Below, piece by piece: positions 1-12,040 of a stretch of DNA of 64,000 bases. The position numbers were made by a program, and so were the translations under genes. Source of the DNA: Saccharina japonica (lineage: Eukaryota; Sar; Phaeophyceae; Laminariales; Laminariaceae); NCBI GenBank assembly GCA_008828725.1, contig MEHQ01000223.1:1-64000 (forward strand), read 5' to 3'. The notes below the pieces were generated by a model. It was not told the origin of the DNA and ran no database searches. It was given only the letters and a program-made list of their open reading frames with translations. Within the stretch, counting starts at the first letter, position 1. Each line of letters opens with the position of its first letter.

Positions 1-148
1 TGAAGATCATGCTGCACATTGTCGGATGGCAAAGATAATAGGCCCAAGATAATAATAATAGGGCGGTCTTTCGAGATAGGGCGGTCAAAAACCTCGGTAC
101 ACTATACCGCCTTATATAGCCCCCCCCACTGCACATTAAATACGGCGC

Positions 149-297
149 ACCTATTAAGAAACAGGAAAAAGCTGGCCCTGGCTGGATTTCTTATTTGAGA
201 GAGGGTGCTTTCTACAATAATATCAATATAACGACTTTCGAATATACTATATATGTTCCTCTATTATCAGTGTGCCTTTCTTATTAGGCGTCCTGTT
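149..297. repeat. Diverged direct repeat, left copy
   Basis: Shares AACAGGA...CTGGATTTCTTATTTGAGA-AG-GTGCTTTC and ATAACGACT with 1630-1790. The two copies flank the foldback element. Confidence 0.5.
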
Positions 298-505
298 GTG
301 ATGGTATTACCTGTCCTCGACGACGTCAAATGTGATGGTATTACCTGCTGAGCTATAGGGTAAAAGATCGATCGATTACCCAGCCCAGGGTAATCCTTAT
401 AACACTGTACTATTAATAACAATATTAATAGTTCAGCACGCGGATCGGAGCGAGCGCACAGGGGGTGCGTAAAAAAGACAAAACCCGAAATAAATTATAA
501 AAAAA

Positions 506-1380
506 GGCATTAGCCAAAAATAGGTATACCTACGCACTTTGAGCCATTTATAGGTACACTGCGTAATGTACACCGGAAACGGCTTCCGGGCCTGCCTGAT
601 ATTGGGCCTGCGCTCCATTGTACCTACAAATGGCTAAAAGTGCGCAGGTACACCTATTATTGACTAGTCAATGTGCGTATCACCTATTTTTGGCTTCAAC
701 TGTACCTATAAATGGCTCAAACGACCACTTTTTGGCAACTGAAATATAGACAGACGGCCACATCATATGCCGGGACTGTCAACCAGCCGACCGTACCAGT
801 ACAACCATTGACACTGCGGAGTTATCACGCATTACCTACACGCGAGAAATCGTATCGCGATCAATGCATACATACGTATTCAGTACGACACCCCTCCTAC
901 GCATACACATATAATATATACGATGCGAAGAAACAACAATGAGGAGTGTTTCCATGCCGTTATGCTGAAAGTATAATATACATACTGTAGTGCAGTATAT
1001 ATTAGGAGAAACTTTCATAATATACGTGTACAGTTTTATACCATACGGTTACGAGGGGGTCTAAGTTACACAGCAGTTGGCGCAGTCCGGAACAACATTC
1101 CATACGTAGCAAACGTGGGTGAATGTGTGGCCGTCTGTCTATTTTTCAGTTGCCAAAGTGGTCGTTTGAGCCATTTATAGGTACAGTTGAAGCCAAAAAT
1201 AGGTGATACGCACATTGAATAGTCAATAACAGGTGTACCTGCGCACTTTGAGCCATTTGTAGGTACAATGGAGCGCAGGCCCAATATCAGGCGGGCCCGG
1301 AAGCCGTTTCCGGTGTACATTACGCAGTGTACCTATAAATGGCTCAAAGTGCGTAGGTATACCTATGTTTGGCTAATGCC
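506..1380. mobile_element. Foldback/MITE-like element with arms of about 256 bp
   Basis: The left arm (506-763) and right arm (about 1125-1380) are inverted copies with a few mismatches. Both outer ends read GGCATTAGCC in inverted orientation. Each arm repeats the motif AAATGGCTCAAA / TAGGTACA several times. The 360-bp centre encodes nothing recognisable. No clear target-site duplication was seen, so the superfamily cannot be named. Confidence 0.72.
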
Positions 1381-1629
1381 CAAACAAAAACGTTTCAAAC
1401 GCGATCTCACAGGGGTGTCTTCGATCCGTTTCTGAAACTACTCTTGAAGTACTCCATACTACGTACATACATGTAATGTTCGATTGCATTGGACTTGAGA
1501 GGGAACAAGCGACGAAAAGGGCAACCGAAGAAGAAAGCAGTGCCCACACGAAGCAGCCAGGGATGCTGCATTCGTACGTATTTTATACTGTACCAGGTAT
1601 GTAGTTACAGCTGCTACAGCAGCAGTAGA

Positions 1630-1790
1630 GGCAATAGAAAACAGGATTTCTGGTCCAGACTGGATTTCTTATTTGAGAAAGAGTGCTTTCCACACTAGTT
1701 CCAAGATAACGACTCCCAAAATTATAATTTCCCTCTAAATCTTAGCCTGGATTTCTCGCTAGTCTTTTTCTTATAAGGTGCCCTATTACT
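1630..1790. repeat. Diverged direct repeat, right copy
   Basis: Partner of 149-297, with several short indels. The pair may be an older repeat family into which the foldback element inserted. Confidence 0.5.
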
Positions 1791-1866
1791 GCTGTAGGTT
1801 ATCCATCTATTAATAGTAATCGTAGAATCTACGGGGGGGTACATCACATCATCACCAGTTAGTTAC

Positions 1867-2007
1867 CTCTTGTTCAATGAACTGCAAGGTAGTGTCCGTG
1901 GTGATGCTTGAAGGTAGATCATCGCACTCCGCGATTTGAAGCGTTGTCTGTGCAATCACTCCTAGCGGTCCAGCGCATAACGCTGCAAGCAACAGCGTCG
2001 CTTTCAT
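1867..2007 (-). CDS. First exon (signal peptide) of a second secreted-protein gene, continues left of window
   Basis: ATG at 2005-2007 opens 47 codons ending in phase 0 at the donor GAG|GTAACT. The sequence begins MKATLLLAALCAGPLGVIAQ, a classical signal peptide with probable cleavage after GVIA or Q, followed by AECDDLP and TLQFIEQE. A signal peptide followed by a short acidic, cysteine-containing segment is how many stramenopile Pmp-like proteins begin, and the exon has the same strand as the large gene. Membership of the same family is inference, since no repeat exon is visible at 1-1866. An intron running off the left edge is assumed. Confidence 0.6.
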
Positions 2008-2047
2008 CTTCGCTCCTCGCCCCAAAGGTACGTTCGTATACACCAGG

Positions 2048-2061
2048 TATGTATATATGGC
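2048..2061 (-). promoter_or_regulatory. Possible TATA-like element before the signal-peptide exon
   Basis: The minus strand reads CCATATATACATACC about 45 bp upstream of the ATG at 2007, a spacing that allows a short leader. Pattern only; no other core-promoter element was recognised. Confidence 0.22.
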
Positions 2062-2901
2062 CTTGCGAAAGGGGGTGCGCGTTTGTTGCAAGTTCGACAA
2101 GCAACAAGCACGGCGGTGCCCTTGGTACAACTTTACGATCCCCCCCGTGTAACCCGTGTACTTACCAGGCTAAATACTGCTGTACCACAAAGTGCAGGTC
2201 CAAACATTAGTATGCTTGGTATTCATATTATATCACACCCATTTTACATAATCTGTCATTATCTACAACAAACGTAGTGCGGGTCAATATACATACACCG
2301 AAACATATGATACATACGACGTACCTCAAGCGTAACTTACTAAACCTAAATTTACGGGGTATACTTAAGTTAAATGCTAATGTGCGTATCATGCATACAC
2401 GTATACATAATACATGAGTAAATATTGTTAGTCCTATCTATGGTAATATACGGCTCTTTCAAGTTTAGGGGTAATTGAAAATCTGCAATGTTCAGAAGTT
2501 TATACCGGTATATAATTTCGAAAGTAACCAAAACAAATAACTTGTACTCGTACGACGTCCATACCAGGTACCAGGTGTATGATGCTCGTATCATTTACGT
2601 AATACGTAGTATACGTGCTACGCCTCCATCTGAAAGATGGCAGACTGAAACCAGTACAATAAACCTAGGTGTGATTTCATACTTCGACATCGATTTCTAT
2701 TCACTTTCTAACTTTCCAAACCCCGGTCTCCCCGGTGGTCTAGCAGGTAACCATGCAGCCTGTTAAGTTTGAGGTCGAGGGTCCGAGTCTCTGTATATGT
2801 GTGTGTTTTCGTCCCATTTATTCTGGGCGCCTACACCTTTCGGCCTTTCGGTATGTTGACGCACCAGCCGGGGTAACGCAGAAGGAGTGTAAACACAGGA
2901 G

Positions 2902-3184
2902 TTTTTTTTTTTTTTTTTTCTCCACCTTTGCTTCTGCCGTGCTTGCCTTTTTTTTTAATCGCGAGAAGGGTTCAGCCGTCCCTTTCCCTCGTCGACATTT
3001 CCTCGAATATTGTTTACTCACGAATAAAGTATCGCTTTCCACTGCCATATTGCGAAATTTTCACTCCGGAGAGGTTCGATCCCGCGACTTGGCCGTCAGA
3101 AGGTGTACGGGGTTACTAACTGACCCACTGGGGCGACCAGTCAGAAGGTGTGCGGGGTTACCAACTGAGCCACTGGGGCGACGA
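2902..3184 (-). mobile_element. tRNA-derived SINE with duplicated head, poly-A tail (minus)
   Basis: On the minus strand it begins CGCCCCAGTGGCTCAGTTGG (A box), repeats that head once more 41 bp on, continues to GGGATCGAACC (B box) and ends in an 18-base A run (T run at 2902-2919). The body shares ATCGCG-AGA-GGTTCAGCC...CTCGTCGA with the copies at 38164 and 44881. Confidence 0.72.
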
Positions 3185-3649
3185 GCTGTGTATGGAATAA
3201 CCCTATGGAGGTTTTCATTCTCCAATGGCACCAAAACAAACTGTCGAGAGTTCCTATTATTGCGTTGGTAGGCACAATTCGACGAGAGTCGACGAGGGAA
3301 GACAGTGCGAAAATATTCTAGCGGGAGAAGAGCCTACTTGATGATACCGGATCTACGTTACGACTAATAAAAGAAGGAGAGATAACAGAAGGGCGAAGAT
3401 AATGACTGGGATAAACAAAAAAAAGAAGCAATTGTACATCCAGGTGGTGTCTTGAACAACACAGCAGTGTCCGGGGAAGGCAGCTCCTAAATTCACACCG
3501 GAAGGGGCGGCTATCATCCCCGAGTAATCGGGGTCGCCGAGATTGGCGGGGGTGTTCGGTAGTGTCGTATGTATGTAGGTGGAGTGAAAAGGGGGAGTCG
3601 GTAAACTGAGGCTAAGTCACGGTGGAAGGTGTACATTGTTAGACTTTTT

Positions 3650-4070
3650 CGTGGCACGTGTCGCGACATGCCACGACATGCCGCGACACACCACGGACGC
3701 TGTCGCGACATGCCACGACATGCCGCGACATGCCGCGACACGCCACCGACGCTGCCGTGGCACGCCGCGGCATGCCGCGCGGGCTGTCGCGACATGCCAC
3801 GACATGCCGCGACATGCCGCGACACGCCACCGACGCTGCCGTGGCACGCCGCGGCATGCCGCGGCATGCCGCGACACCCCACGACGTGTCGCGGCGAGTG
3901 TCGCGGCGAGTGTCGCTAACCCTAACCCTAACCCTAAGAGTGTCGCTAACCCTAACCCTAACCCTACGTGTCGCGGCTTGTCGCGACATACCGCGGCATG
4001 TTGCGAAAGGCCGCGGCACGTGTCGCGGTGTGCCGCGACAGCGTCCGTGGCGTGTCGCGACACGTGCCAC
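3650..4070. repeat. 10-bp minisatellite (ACATGCCGCG type) with higher-order 84-bp period
   Basis: Degenerate copies of CGACATGCCG fill 3650-3915 and 3967-4070. An 84-bp block starting at 3699 recurs at 3783. All six frames stay open, so several ORFs of 120-290 codons here are artefacts of the repeat. Confidence 0.85.
3916..3966. repeat. Interstitial telomere-type repeats (CCCTAA)n
   Basis: Two runs of about 3.5 CCCTAA units each (3916-3937 and 3946-3966), separated by GAGTGTCG and embedded in the 10-bp minisatellite. Not a chromosome end. Confidence 0.85.
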
Positions 4071-5355
4071 GAAAAAGTCAGATAATGTAGATCCGTGGCC
4101 GGTGGCGGCCGGTAGTTGTTTTTTTCGTTGATGAGACCGTAAAAACCAGAGAAACGTGGCTCTTTGGAAAAGCGCCGGGTCGGAAGGGAGCAGGAATCGG
4201 CCACGCCAATAGTACCTGTTCCGGGCGGCGTTGCCGTTGCCGTTGCCGGAAGGAAATTACGCGAATGGTATAGGGGGGCGGTTGGTGTCGGCTCCAGGAG
4301 GGTGTCGTCTGGAAGGACCCGCAAGGGTCCACATAGACAGACCAGGGACCGGAATAAGATCGGTGGGTAGCGGCTGGAATGGTCCGTAGGGGTCGATATA
4401 GGTTGTAGGGCGAAACTGGAAAACGGTCCGGTGTTGGTTGCCCTCGACGTCGATGTCTCAGATATAGTCGTGGCGTCCGCTGCAGTCATTCAGGGGGCCC
4501 AACGAAGCCATGATGAGCTGCTGAGTTTCGACGTCGCTCAAATACTCGATATTGTGCGGCACCGTATATATGACAAACAGTAGGGCGCAGCAGCCGTTTC
4601 GAATTGTATAGTTGGCGTATCAATCTTTTTTTGGGTCGAAGACGGAAGGTAGAACCGTGTCACAGCCCGAAAACAGTTGGTTTCATAACCCAATGGATTA
4701 GGCAGAGCTAGCCTATTATGTTCCCCTGCGCAGCGTTGTTTCCTATCAACCACTTTCGATCGCCTGGGCGCTCGATCAGAGGGAATGCCAAGGAAAATAA
4801 TACAGCGAGCCTCGTTCTTGGTTCGGCTTTTTTTAGTATCCGCGCCGTTTCTCGGGTCGAAAGTTGCCGATTCATATTTGACGCTAGGATCAAGATTGTT
4901 GTTGTTGTTGTCTTCACATCAAACTCGTTTCAGTTGCTAATCCCTATAGTCTGATCTAGCAAGATCACAGCCCGTGGTCACAAAAGTGCTAGAGCCATCA
5001 GAGAATCCTAAAGAACACGCACACTTAGCAGGGAAAGGATACACCAGTCCGAAGAGGCACACCTAAAAATCCCTACAGCATGTTATGCGTGTCCAAAACT
5101 GAACTACACGCCCGCAATCCCCATTCGACTACAGCAGCATCGCCCCCCCCCCCTCCCACTCTTTACCAATGAATTTGCCGACTACAGCGTAACTACTGTC
5201 TGAAGTGCTGTCTGTACAAAAACACACGGTAGGCGTGGGACCAAGATGGAGCACGCAGCTGCTGTCTGAAGTGCTGCCGGAATGACAGTCCGCGGGCACA
5301 CAGTGAAAAAGAACAGCCAACCAAAGCCATCATGTCCATTGACAATTACCCGAAT

Positions 5356-5856
5356 CTATCCTGAACGGTCTGTGTTAGGCACAGCATTATAAACATCGAC
5401 ACTGATTAGGAATCGTTCCACATTGAAGGGGTCTTCCACGATCAGGCACACAATGAAGGCACCCGGGGTGTCCGCGCCATCTCTGCCGCGTCTCTCTACA
5501 AAACCAGTGACGTCATCCACACAGACCCAACAACGAAATTCAGGGGAAAAAACGAAAAAAACAAAAATGATTGTCCGTTCGTCACGGGTCGATGTCGTCC
5601 GTGCTCCGGATGGCTGCTCCGCGCTGCTGTGCTGCTGCTGCGGCGCGCTGCCGTGATCCGGCGCGCCGCTCCGGTGCCACTTGGCCAGTCCTAGCACGAC
5701 CACACTCGACCTACTCCGTCCGTACTCGCTCTCGTTGTTGTCCTTCCCAGTCGGCTCCTCGCTTTCTCCCTCGTTGCACTCAGGGTGCTTGGTCTGGAAA
5801 ATAAAATTTCTCGCGCTGAAGGGATTGACCAGTCCAACAACAGCTCGTCGCCACAC
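5356..5856 (-). other. Unidentified 166-codon open frame
   Basis: Open from about 5895 to the stop at 5356. It contains SEYGRSRSSVVVLGLAKW, CVDDVTGFVERRGRDGADTP and VERFLISVDVYNAVPNTDRS. Composition is protein-like, but no family was recognised and no clear start or acceptor exists. It could be an exon or a decayed element. The adjoining minus-strand frame 5923-6309 (KARLTLKRTDTFLLLRTRRE) could belong with it, but the splice phases I tried do not join. Confidence 0.22.
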
Positions 5857-7095
5857 GCTCCCTCCTCCTTTGATGGCGAAGCCAGGTTACTGAGACAGTA
5901 CAGCTCCCGCTAGCAAACACACCTAGGGCCATGTACATAGTGTCCGTCCACCTTTCTGATGGCGTCTGCCTCCGCGCACAAAAGTGAGATGGGCATTGCT
6001 GTCTACACCGACGGCCAAAAAGGCCCGTGCATCTGAACTTTTGCGCCTAACGCACCAGTGCCGATCCAACTCTACCGCTGCACACGCTTCGCGGCGGGTG
6101 CGCAGCAGCAAGAAGGTATCGGTTCGCTTGAGGGTGAGCCTAGCCTTGCTCGCTAGAAAGACCCCCCCCCTCGCTATGGGCCATGCCAAAGCAAAAACTT
6201 TGCCGAGGCAGCGAAGATCGCATGACATGTTTGCGTTTCCTCGACGGCTGTATTGTAGACTACCTTTCAATGAATCTACCTTGAATATTATACTTTTAAT
6301 CACTTGCACTTGGGGATTGTCTCTATCAATAATATTTGTTTAATTTTCCTGGTGCACAGGGTTGTTTGCCTCCCCGTCTCCATTACAGGTGCGCCTCTTG
6401 CCTATAATATTAGTAGTATTACCTCTTACTGACGTTGGTCTCGCCCGACATAAAGGTCAGATATATTAAAAAATTAAAAAAAACAACAGCTGTGAGCTCG
6501 AGGATTTCGTCGAAGCTCATCTTTGCTAGCTGAGTGTAATACTTCGATCGCGCGTACTTACGGATTTTATATGTCCTCATGTAGGATGTACATCCCGTAT
6601 GAGGGGGACACAATCTGGGGCTGTAGAATTCAGGAAGTGTGTGTCTATTTGTGGGGGAAGACATAATTAAAATTAAATTAAAATTAAAATTAAACAGTCT
6701 GAAATAAACGTACCAGGTATACTATAGTGTTCCGACGAGTTTACGTGATAGAGTGGTTCTACTATTTGTAGCCATGTATGGTATATAAGAAGAGGTGTGT
6801 GAGGACAGATTATGGAGTAAAACTTAAAAGCACCTGGATGAATTTTTAATTAATTAGTGATTTGGGCTTTAATAGTGTGCATTATTTATTTGTACCTATA
6901 AGGTATCTTTAGTGGCAATTAGTAGGAACAACAACAACGCTTTATCCTTGATAACTGTTAAGGGGGGGGGGGGGGGCATACAGACAATGTATGTTCGTGC
7001 GGAGTCGATGGCGCAACAGGCGTTACATGATAAAGTAGGACGATATATTATGCATCCGCACTTCCTCCTACTTGCTGATAAATATGATATGTAGT

Positions 7096-7172
7096 AAAGT
7101 TGTCGCTAGAAACTCGCGCAGCGGGATATTTTTCTGTAAATGTCGTCAACTTCTGTGCGATGGGTGGTGATG
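7096..7172 (+). repeat. Dispersed copy related to the end of the 387-bp unit
   Basis: TTGTCGCTAGAAACTCGCGCAG...TGTCGTCAACTTCTGTGCG matches 25050-25500 (CTGTCGCTAGGAACTCGCGCAG...TGTCGTCAACTTGTGTGCA). This indicates one interspersed repeat family with a copy in the intergenic region. Confidence 0.55.
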
Positions 7173-7316
7173 AAAACTGAATAATAGATGAACAAAAAAT
7201 TCAGAAAATATGGATACGACAAACAAGCGATGGAACAGCTACATGGCTACTCGTTCGTCGATCACACCTCACCCTACTGGCCACCGGTGAATTTCACGCC
7301 ACTACGCCAGCCGGTG

Positions 7317-7317
<1 letters not shown>

Positions 7318-7374
<57 letters not shown>
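7318..7374. repeat. 57-base poly-C homopolymer
   Basis: An uninterrupted C run, translated as poly-Pro in a short frame (7188-7457) that starts MNKKFRKYGYDKQAMEQLHG. I do not call that frame a gene. A 15-base G run lies at 6962-6976. Confidence 0.9.
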
Positions 7375-8390
7375 AGCCGTCCAGCACTTCGGCGAACAGC
7401 CGTACTGGTTTCTGTCCGATACACCTAAACACATCTCCTCCTCCCCTGTATGATTAACCCTAAGTACTCGTACAGCAGCAGTAGGAACTGATGAAAACCC
7501 AACCAAATGCATTCATTTTTTTCAGGTACTGTATGAGTTTATGCAAAGGGCATCGAATAGCAGTAAGCGAACGAGAGACCAGCAGAACACAACAGGTATA
7601 GCCGAGCGGGCCCTTCCCATCCGAGGCGCTGGATCCGCACGGCCTCGTGGCGGCTGTCTCGTCACGTGATGTTATAGCCCAATGGTTGTGGTATAGACAC
7701 ATGTATGCTGAAGAATACAGCAGACATACAAAACACAGGATGGAGACCGGAAACGTACGTCCGGGCGGTCCCCGTTGCCGCGCAGCAGTACGAGTAGCGA
7801 CGCGCAGAAGGCGTGACGCTGGCTTGCGGCCGTGACACTACCCTGTGTGCGCGAGGGTGCCCCGGCCTTTGTTATGCTGTTTGTGTTGCGCTTGTGGCCC
7901 ACTGTATGATGGTCCGCGGACTCTGATGTTGGGATCTATATTTTTTCGTGGTGGGTACCTTGTTTTGAATATCATGGAGAGTGTTTGCCCGATCCCCGCG
8001 GTCGCACGTAGATCCACCTCAAAGTCGATTTTATTTGGGGTCCCTCAACAACGCGCGGCCGAGAATAAAAACACTCGCGCTTGCATTCGTAAAAAAACAG
8101 TAACACCAAACAAATACGTGTTCGGCGCCTCACAACCCTTCACTGCTTCTCCCTTCTCGCCCCCAATCGCGGCCCTGGCATGAAGTGTCCGGACATTGAA
8201 AACAATGAAGAGGGACCGATTCAGATCGGTGCGGCGACCCTTTGACGGCCCCAATGGCGACGTGCGCGACCGCTCTTGACGCACCCAAGATATGCTACAG
8301 TTCTACAGTGCACCCGGAGCTCAAGATCGGTACAAGGACAACTCCGCGATAGTGTGCACTGTTCGGGAGGAGGTGGCGTGGAAGATACGG

Positions 8391-8410
8391 AGGACAAGGA
8401 TTCGAACCGC
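8391..8410 (-). other. Isolated B-box-like sequence
   Basis: The minus strand reads CGCGGTTCGAATCCTTG, a perfect GGTTCGAATCC. No matching A box or cloverleaf could be built, so it is probably part of a SINE or chance. Confidence 0.25.
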
Positions 8411-9229
8411 GGAGGTCGATGCCACTTGTTAAGCGTGGGTCCTAACGTTCGACGTATGGCGGGTGTTCTTAACTGGCTCCCCAAGCATAGAATGGCACCT
8501 ACATCTTCACAAGACCCCTTCGGATATAGTGGGTTACGCCAATAGTTCAACCAGATATTGGTTGCGTTGCCTCCTTTACTCAGATATACGCTGCAGCTTT
8601 TTGCAGTGGCGGCAATGGCTCAGCAAGACGAGAGAAGAATACCCAGTCGGGTGACGTTCACGAAGTTGACGGGTGGAGAACGGCCGGGGCCAGGCGCGCA
8701 ATTCGAAGACCTGCCACCAATGCCAGTTTGACGACCGCGAGGTGTTTTGAACCACCGAGGGATCCACGGAACACCACCCGTTGGTTTTGGGAGCTTGCAC
8801 CGCGCCGAAGCAGGCGAACATCTCATGGCCAGGGGGCCCGAGGATGAGGCGGAGGCGAGTAGGCCGCACCACGCGCGGGTCGTGGATGATGCCCAGGGGA
8901 TTGATAGGGTATTGCGGAAAACACGGGTCAAGAAAACAGGAAGGACACGAAATGTAATACGTCGTATCATATAAGGCCGGCTACTACTGAATTACTCTTG
9001 CGCTGCCACTGAATGCGACTTCTCGAAAGTGATGTTTGTTTGGTTTCGTCATCGTGTTGTGTCTTTTTATTTACCACTTTTATCAAAGAACTAGAATCGT
9101 CCTTGATGGGTGGCGAGATTTGTTCCGGTCGTTTTTTGTATGTTCTTGTTTAAGGTTATTTTGGTTGTTTGTGTGCTTGCTTGGGTCGGTATTGTCCGTC
9201 TCATCTATCCCGGGGAAGCCCAACCACTA

Positions 9230-9364
9230 GACTACTGTAGTACTACTGCCACCGGTTGTGACTACTGTATAGTACTACTGCCACCGGTTGTGACTACTGT
9301 AGTACTACTGCCACCGGTTGCGACTACTGTAGTACTACTGCCACCGATTGTGACTACTGTAGTA
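9230..9364. repeat. 30-bp minisatellite, about 4.5 copies
   Basis: Unit GACTACTGTAGTACTACTGC plus CACCGGTTGT, with one 2-bp insertion and two substitutions among copies. Confidence 0.85.
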
Positions 9365-11439
9365 GGAAACATGAGCATCTTCATTGTCCGTTTCTCTCGC
9401 GACGTCGTTTATATTTCCTGCGGCATCCCATTCATGTCGTGTGTTAACAGTTAGCTTTATGTGCGGTTTGGTTTTGGTGGCCCTGTTGGCGAGATCGCCT
9501 CTATGGAGTATTGCTGTAAAACAATTGGTATATCTGCAGCACACCAGTATCTGCCAGGTATGCAATATTAGGAGTAAACCCGTGCGTAATATACACTTTC
9601 CCTGCGGAATTTCTGCGAATCCAACAGCCCTCGAAGTTGATGTTGGACGAAAGTATTAGGAACGGCGTTACAGCAGTTCGACGAACATAAATTGCGCCAG
9701 TAGTGCGTTTGAAACAGCAGCAGTAGACAGACTGACAACTGAAAACATGGGTATTATAAAGCAGAGTTTGTTGTACGAAGTAAGGGAACATGCAATGCTT
9801 GTGCACGCCAGACTCGCCGCTCTTTTCACTCCCCCCTCTTGATAACTCTCCCCAGTTCATCGTGATAAATAATATATTGGCTACAGTAGAGAGCGCCGCG
9901 TTTAACTACTGCAATAGCACCACTGTGTTTTATCTACACCCGATAAATGGCAGAGCCCGGACGGTTAGACCGCATCGTCGCGTGCTAGCCTTACCTACGG
10001 AAATATCCACACTAAAACCAAGACGAAGCACCCACGCTACTGTACCTTCAAGATGAAAAATAATCGGAAATAAATCTTGAAGACAATGTAAAGAGTTTTT
10101 GTGAACCCGATTCCGAATCTTAAAGCAGTCAAGACAAAGTGGTGCATTCGCCCCCTAACTCCTTTCGAAATAGAGTACAAATAACATTCGAAATGTATTT
10201 TCGACAGTCGCGGGGGGCACCTACTCCACTGTCCAACGAGCGCTATCCTAGCGTCCATGGCACCACGCTCTCTCCACGCCCGCCCCAAGCGATAGATTGC
10301 GATATATTGCGATGTCCCCGACAAACGAGTTGTCGCCGGCGCCCAACTCGAAAAACGGAGAACGTGTGAAGAAGTCCTCGTAGGGACGAGTCGCTTGCTC
10401 CTCGCTATGGCAGGAGATCACGAAAACATTCACCTCCTATCAACATGCAGTAGACAAGGCAACAGACTACCTGTATGCACGTACCTACCAGGTATTATAC
10501 TGCATGCAGTACATCTTGGGTGATGGGTGGGTGGTTTGGGCGGTGGGCGCACGTACCTCTATCACACGCACAGCAGCAGCAGCAGTACATGCGCACCTGC
10601 CTGTGTGGCTTGTTGCGTGCGTGTGTCTTTCGTTCGTCGTGACTTTACGATATATTAGTTGTTCTAAAATCACTGGTGCTTCGTCATATAAGGGCCATGC
10701 TTATTGAGCAACTTGTTTCCATTATTTCAATATTCTTCTCCCTCTTTCGTGAAATTAATTAATTATTATTACACACATACACACACTTACTAGTCTACAG
10801 TACGTGCACAATGTTTATTGTTATTAGTTGGTTTCCAAACAAAGAGGAAAACAGAGGGAAAACAGAGGAAATATTTGAATTTTTTGGAAAATCTTCAGAC
10901 GGCAAATTTGGAAATTCATGGCTCCGATAAGAATGGCCCTAATACTATAACACTGTATTATAGTACCACCTGGTATATACGTTTGACCAGTTTCCTTAAA
11001 TTCAAGCCTTTATGACCGTCACCATTTTCTCTTCCACACACCTATGAAGCCTCACAACTAAAAATACTATCGCCAGAAACAACGGCCCAAGTATTCAAAG
11101 TAGAGTCGATCTTCGACGGGGGGTCATACAGTACAGAAATGACATTCTTTCTGGCTGTGTATCCGTTCGAATTCGCAGTTCCCGACCGAGTTCAAATGTT
11201 AACACCGACCTCTACCACGACGGTTAGGCTACAGTACACGTGTTATGATGTAACACCTAGGGAACAGTACACAACGGAAAACTGTTGTCGTGGTGTACAA
11301 CGCAGTATGCAGTACTGGTACCAGGTATTATAAACAAAGCGGGGGAAAGACATTGAAAAGGAGGACTTTGTTCGGGAAAAAAACTAAACATTTATCGTAT
11401 ATCTTTTGAATCGCGTTGTCATTATCATCGTGTACTGAG

Positions 11440-12040
11440 TCGTGGGAGAGAGGTTCTCCCCCTCGGCCAGATACCTGTATCGCAGCTTCCTGCAATACCT
11501 TGAGTACCTCGACCTTCCTATTTTACTCTCTCTCCCCTTACTATGATATCGGCCGGGTTCATAACTATCAATAGTACGGCCTACAGTTGTCTCGGACGAC
11601 CAAGCCTGCGAATGGTACGGTACCATTCGACTCCTTCGATCTAACTCAAGTAACCCATAACGGAAAAAAAAATCTGTAACTCCAGCTACTCGTGCCCCCC
11701 CCCCCCCCCTTCGAGAAACAAAATGAGGGTTTGGGGTGGAAGAAACGAAGGCACACATTCGTGGCTAGGCTGGCCAAACCAACGACTACCTCACGGCCGC
11801 CCGTGCTCGCCACAGGACTTCGTGCTTGCTCGTGCCCGACGTGGGGATCCTGACCTACACGCGATGCCCGTCTGAAAAGGACCTACATGCTTGCAGTGCA
11901 CTCCATCCCAAAACAAATGTGCTATATCGCAGTTCCCGATACAGACATACCCCATTCTCTCTCCCAATAAACCCTGCTTTGCACGTTTCTTGGTTTGCGG
12001 AGGCCGTTACTTCATCTACGGACAAAGTCACCAAGACACG
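11440..12040 (-). repeat. Dispersed repeat family, intergenic copy (reverse of 40575-41310)
   Basis: Module M1 (about 11440-11660) is the reverse complement of 40323-40570 and 41060-41310, sharing GAATGGTACCGTACCATT and CTCGGCCAGAT. Module M2 (about 11760-12030) matches 34310-34590, sharing GACGTGGGGAT and CTTCGTGCTTGCTCGTGCCC. Confidence 0.55.

Noticed and set aside
3916..3966. Telomere
   Set aside because: Only two short CCCTAA runs, flanked by ordinary sequence on both sides; interstitial.
3514..4489. Several overlapping open frames of 96-290 codons on both strands
   Set aside because: They are all generated by the stop-free 10-bp minisatellite; no frame has non-repetitive protein-like content.
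7592..7645. tRNA-Leu/Ser-like start (GGTATAGCCGAGCGG)
   Set aside because: A-box match only; no B box or cloverleaf within the allowed distance.
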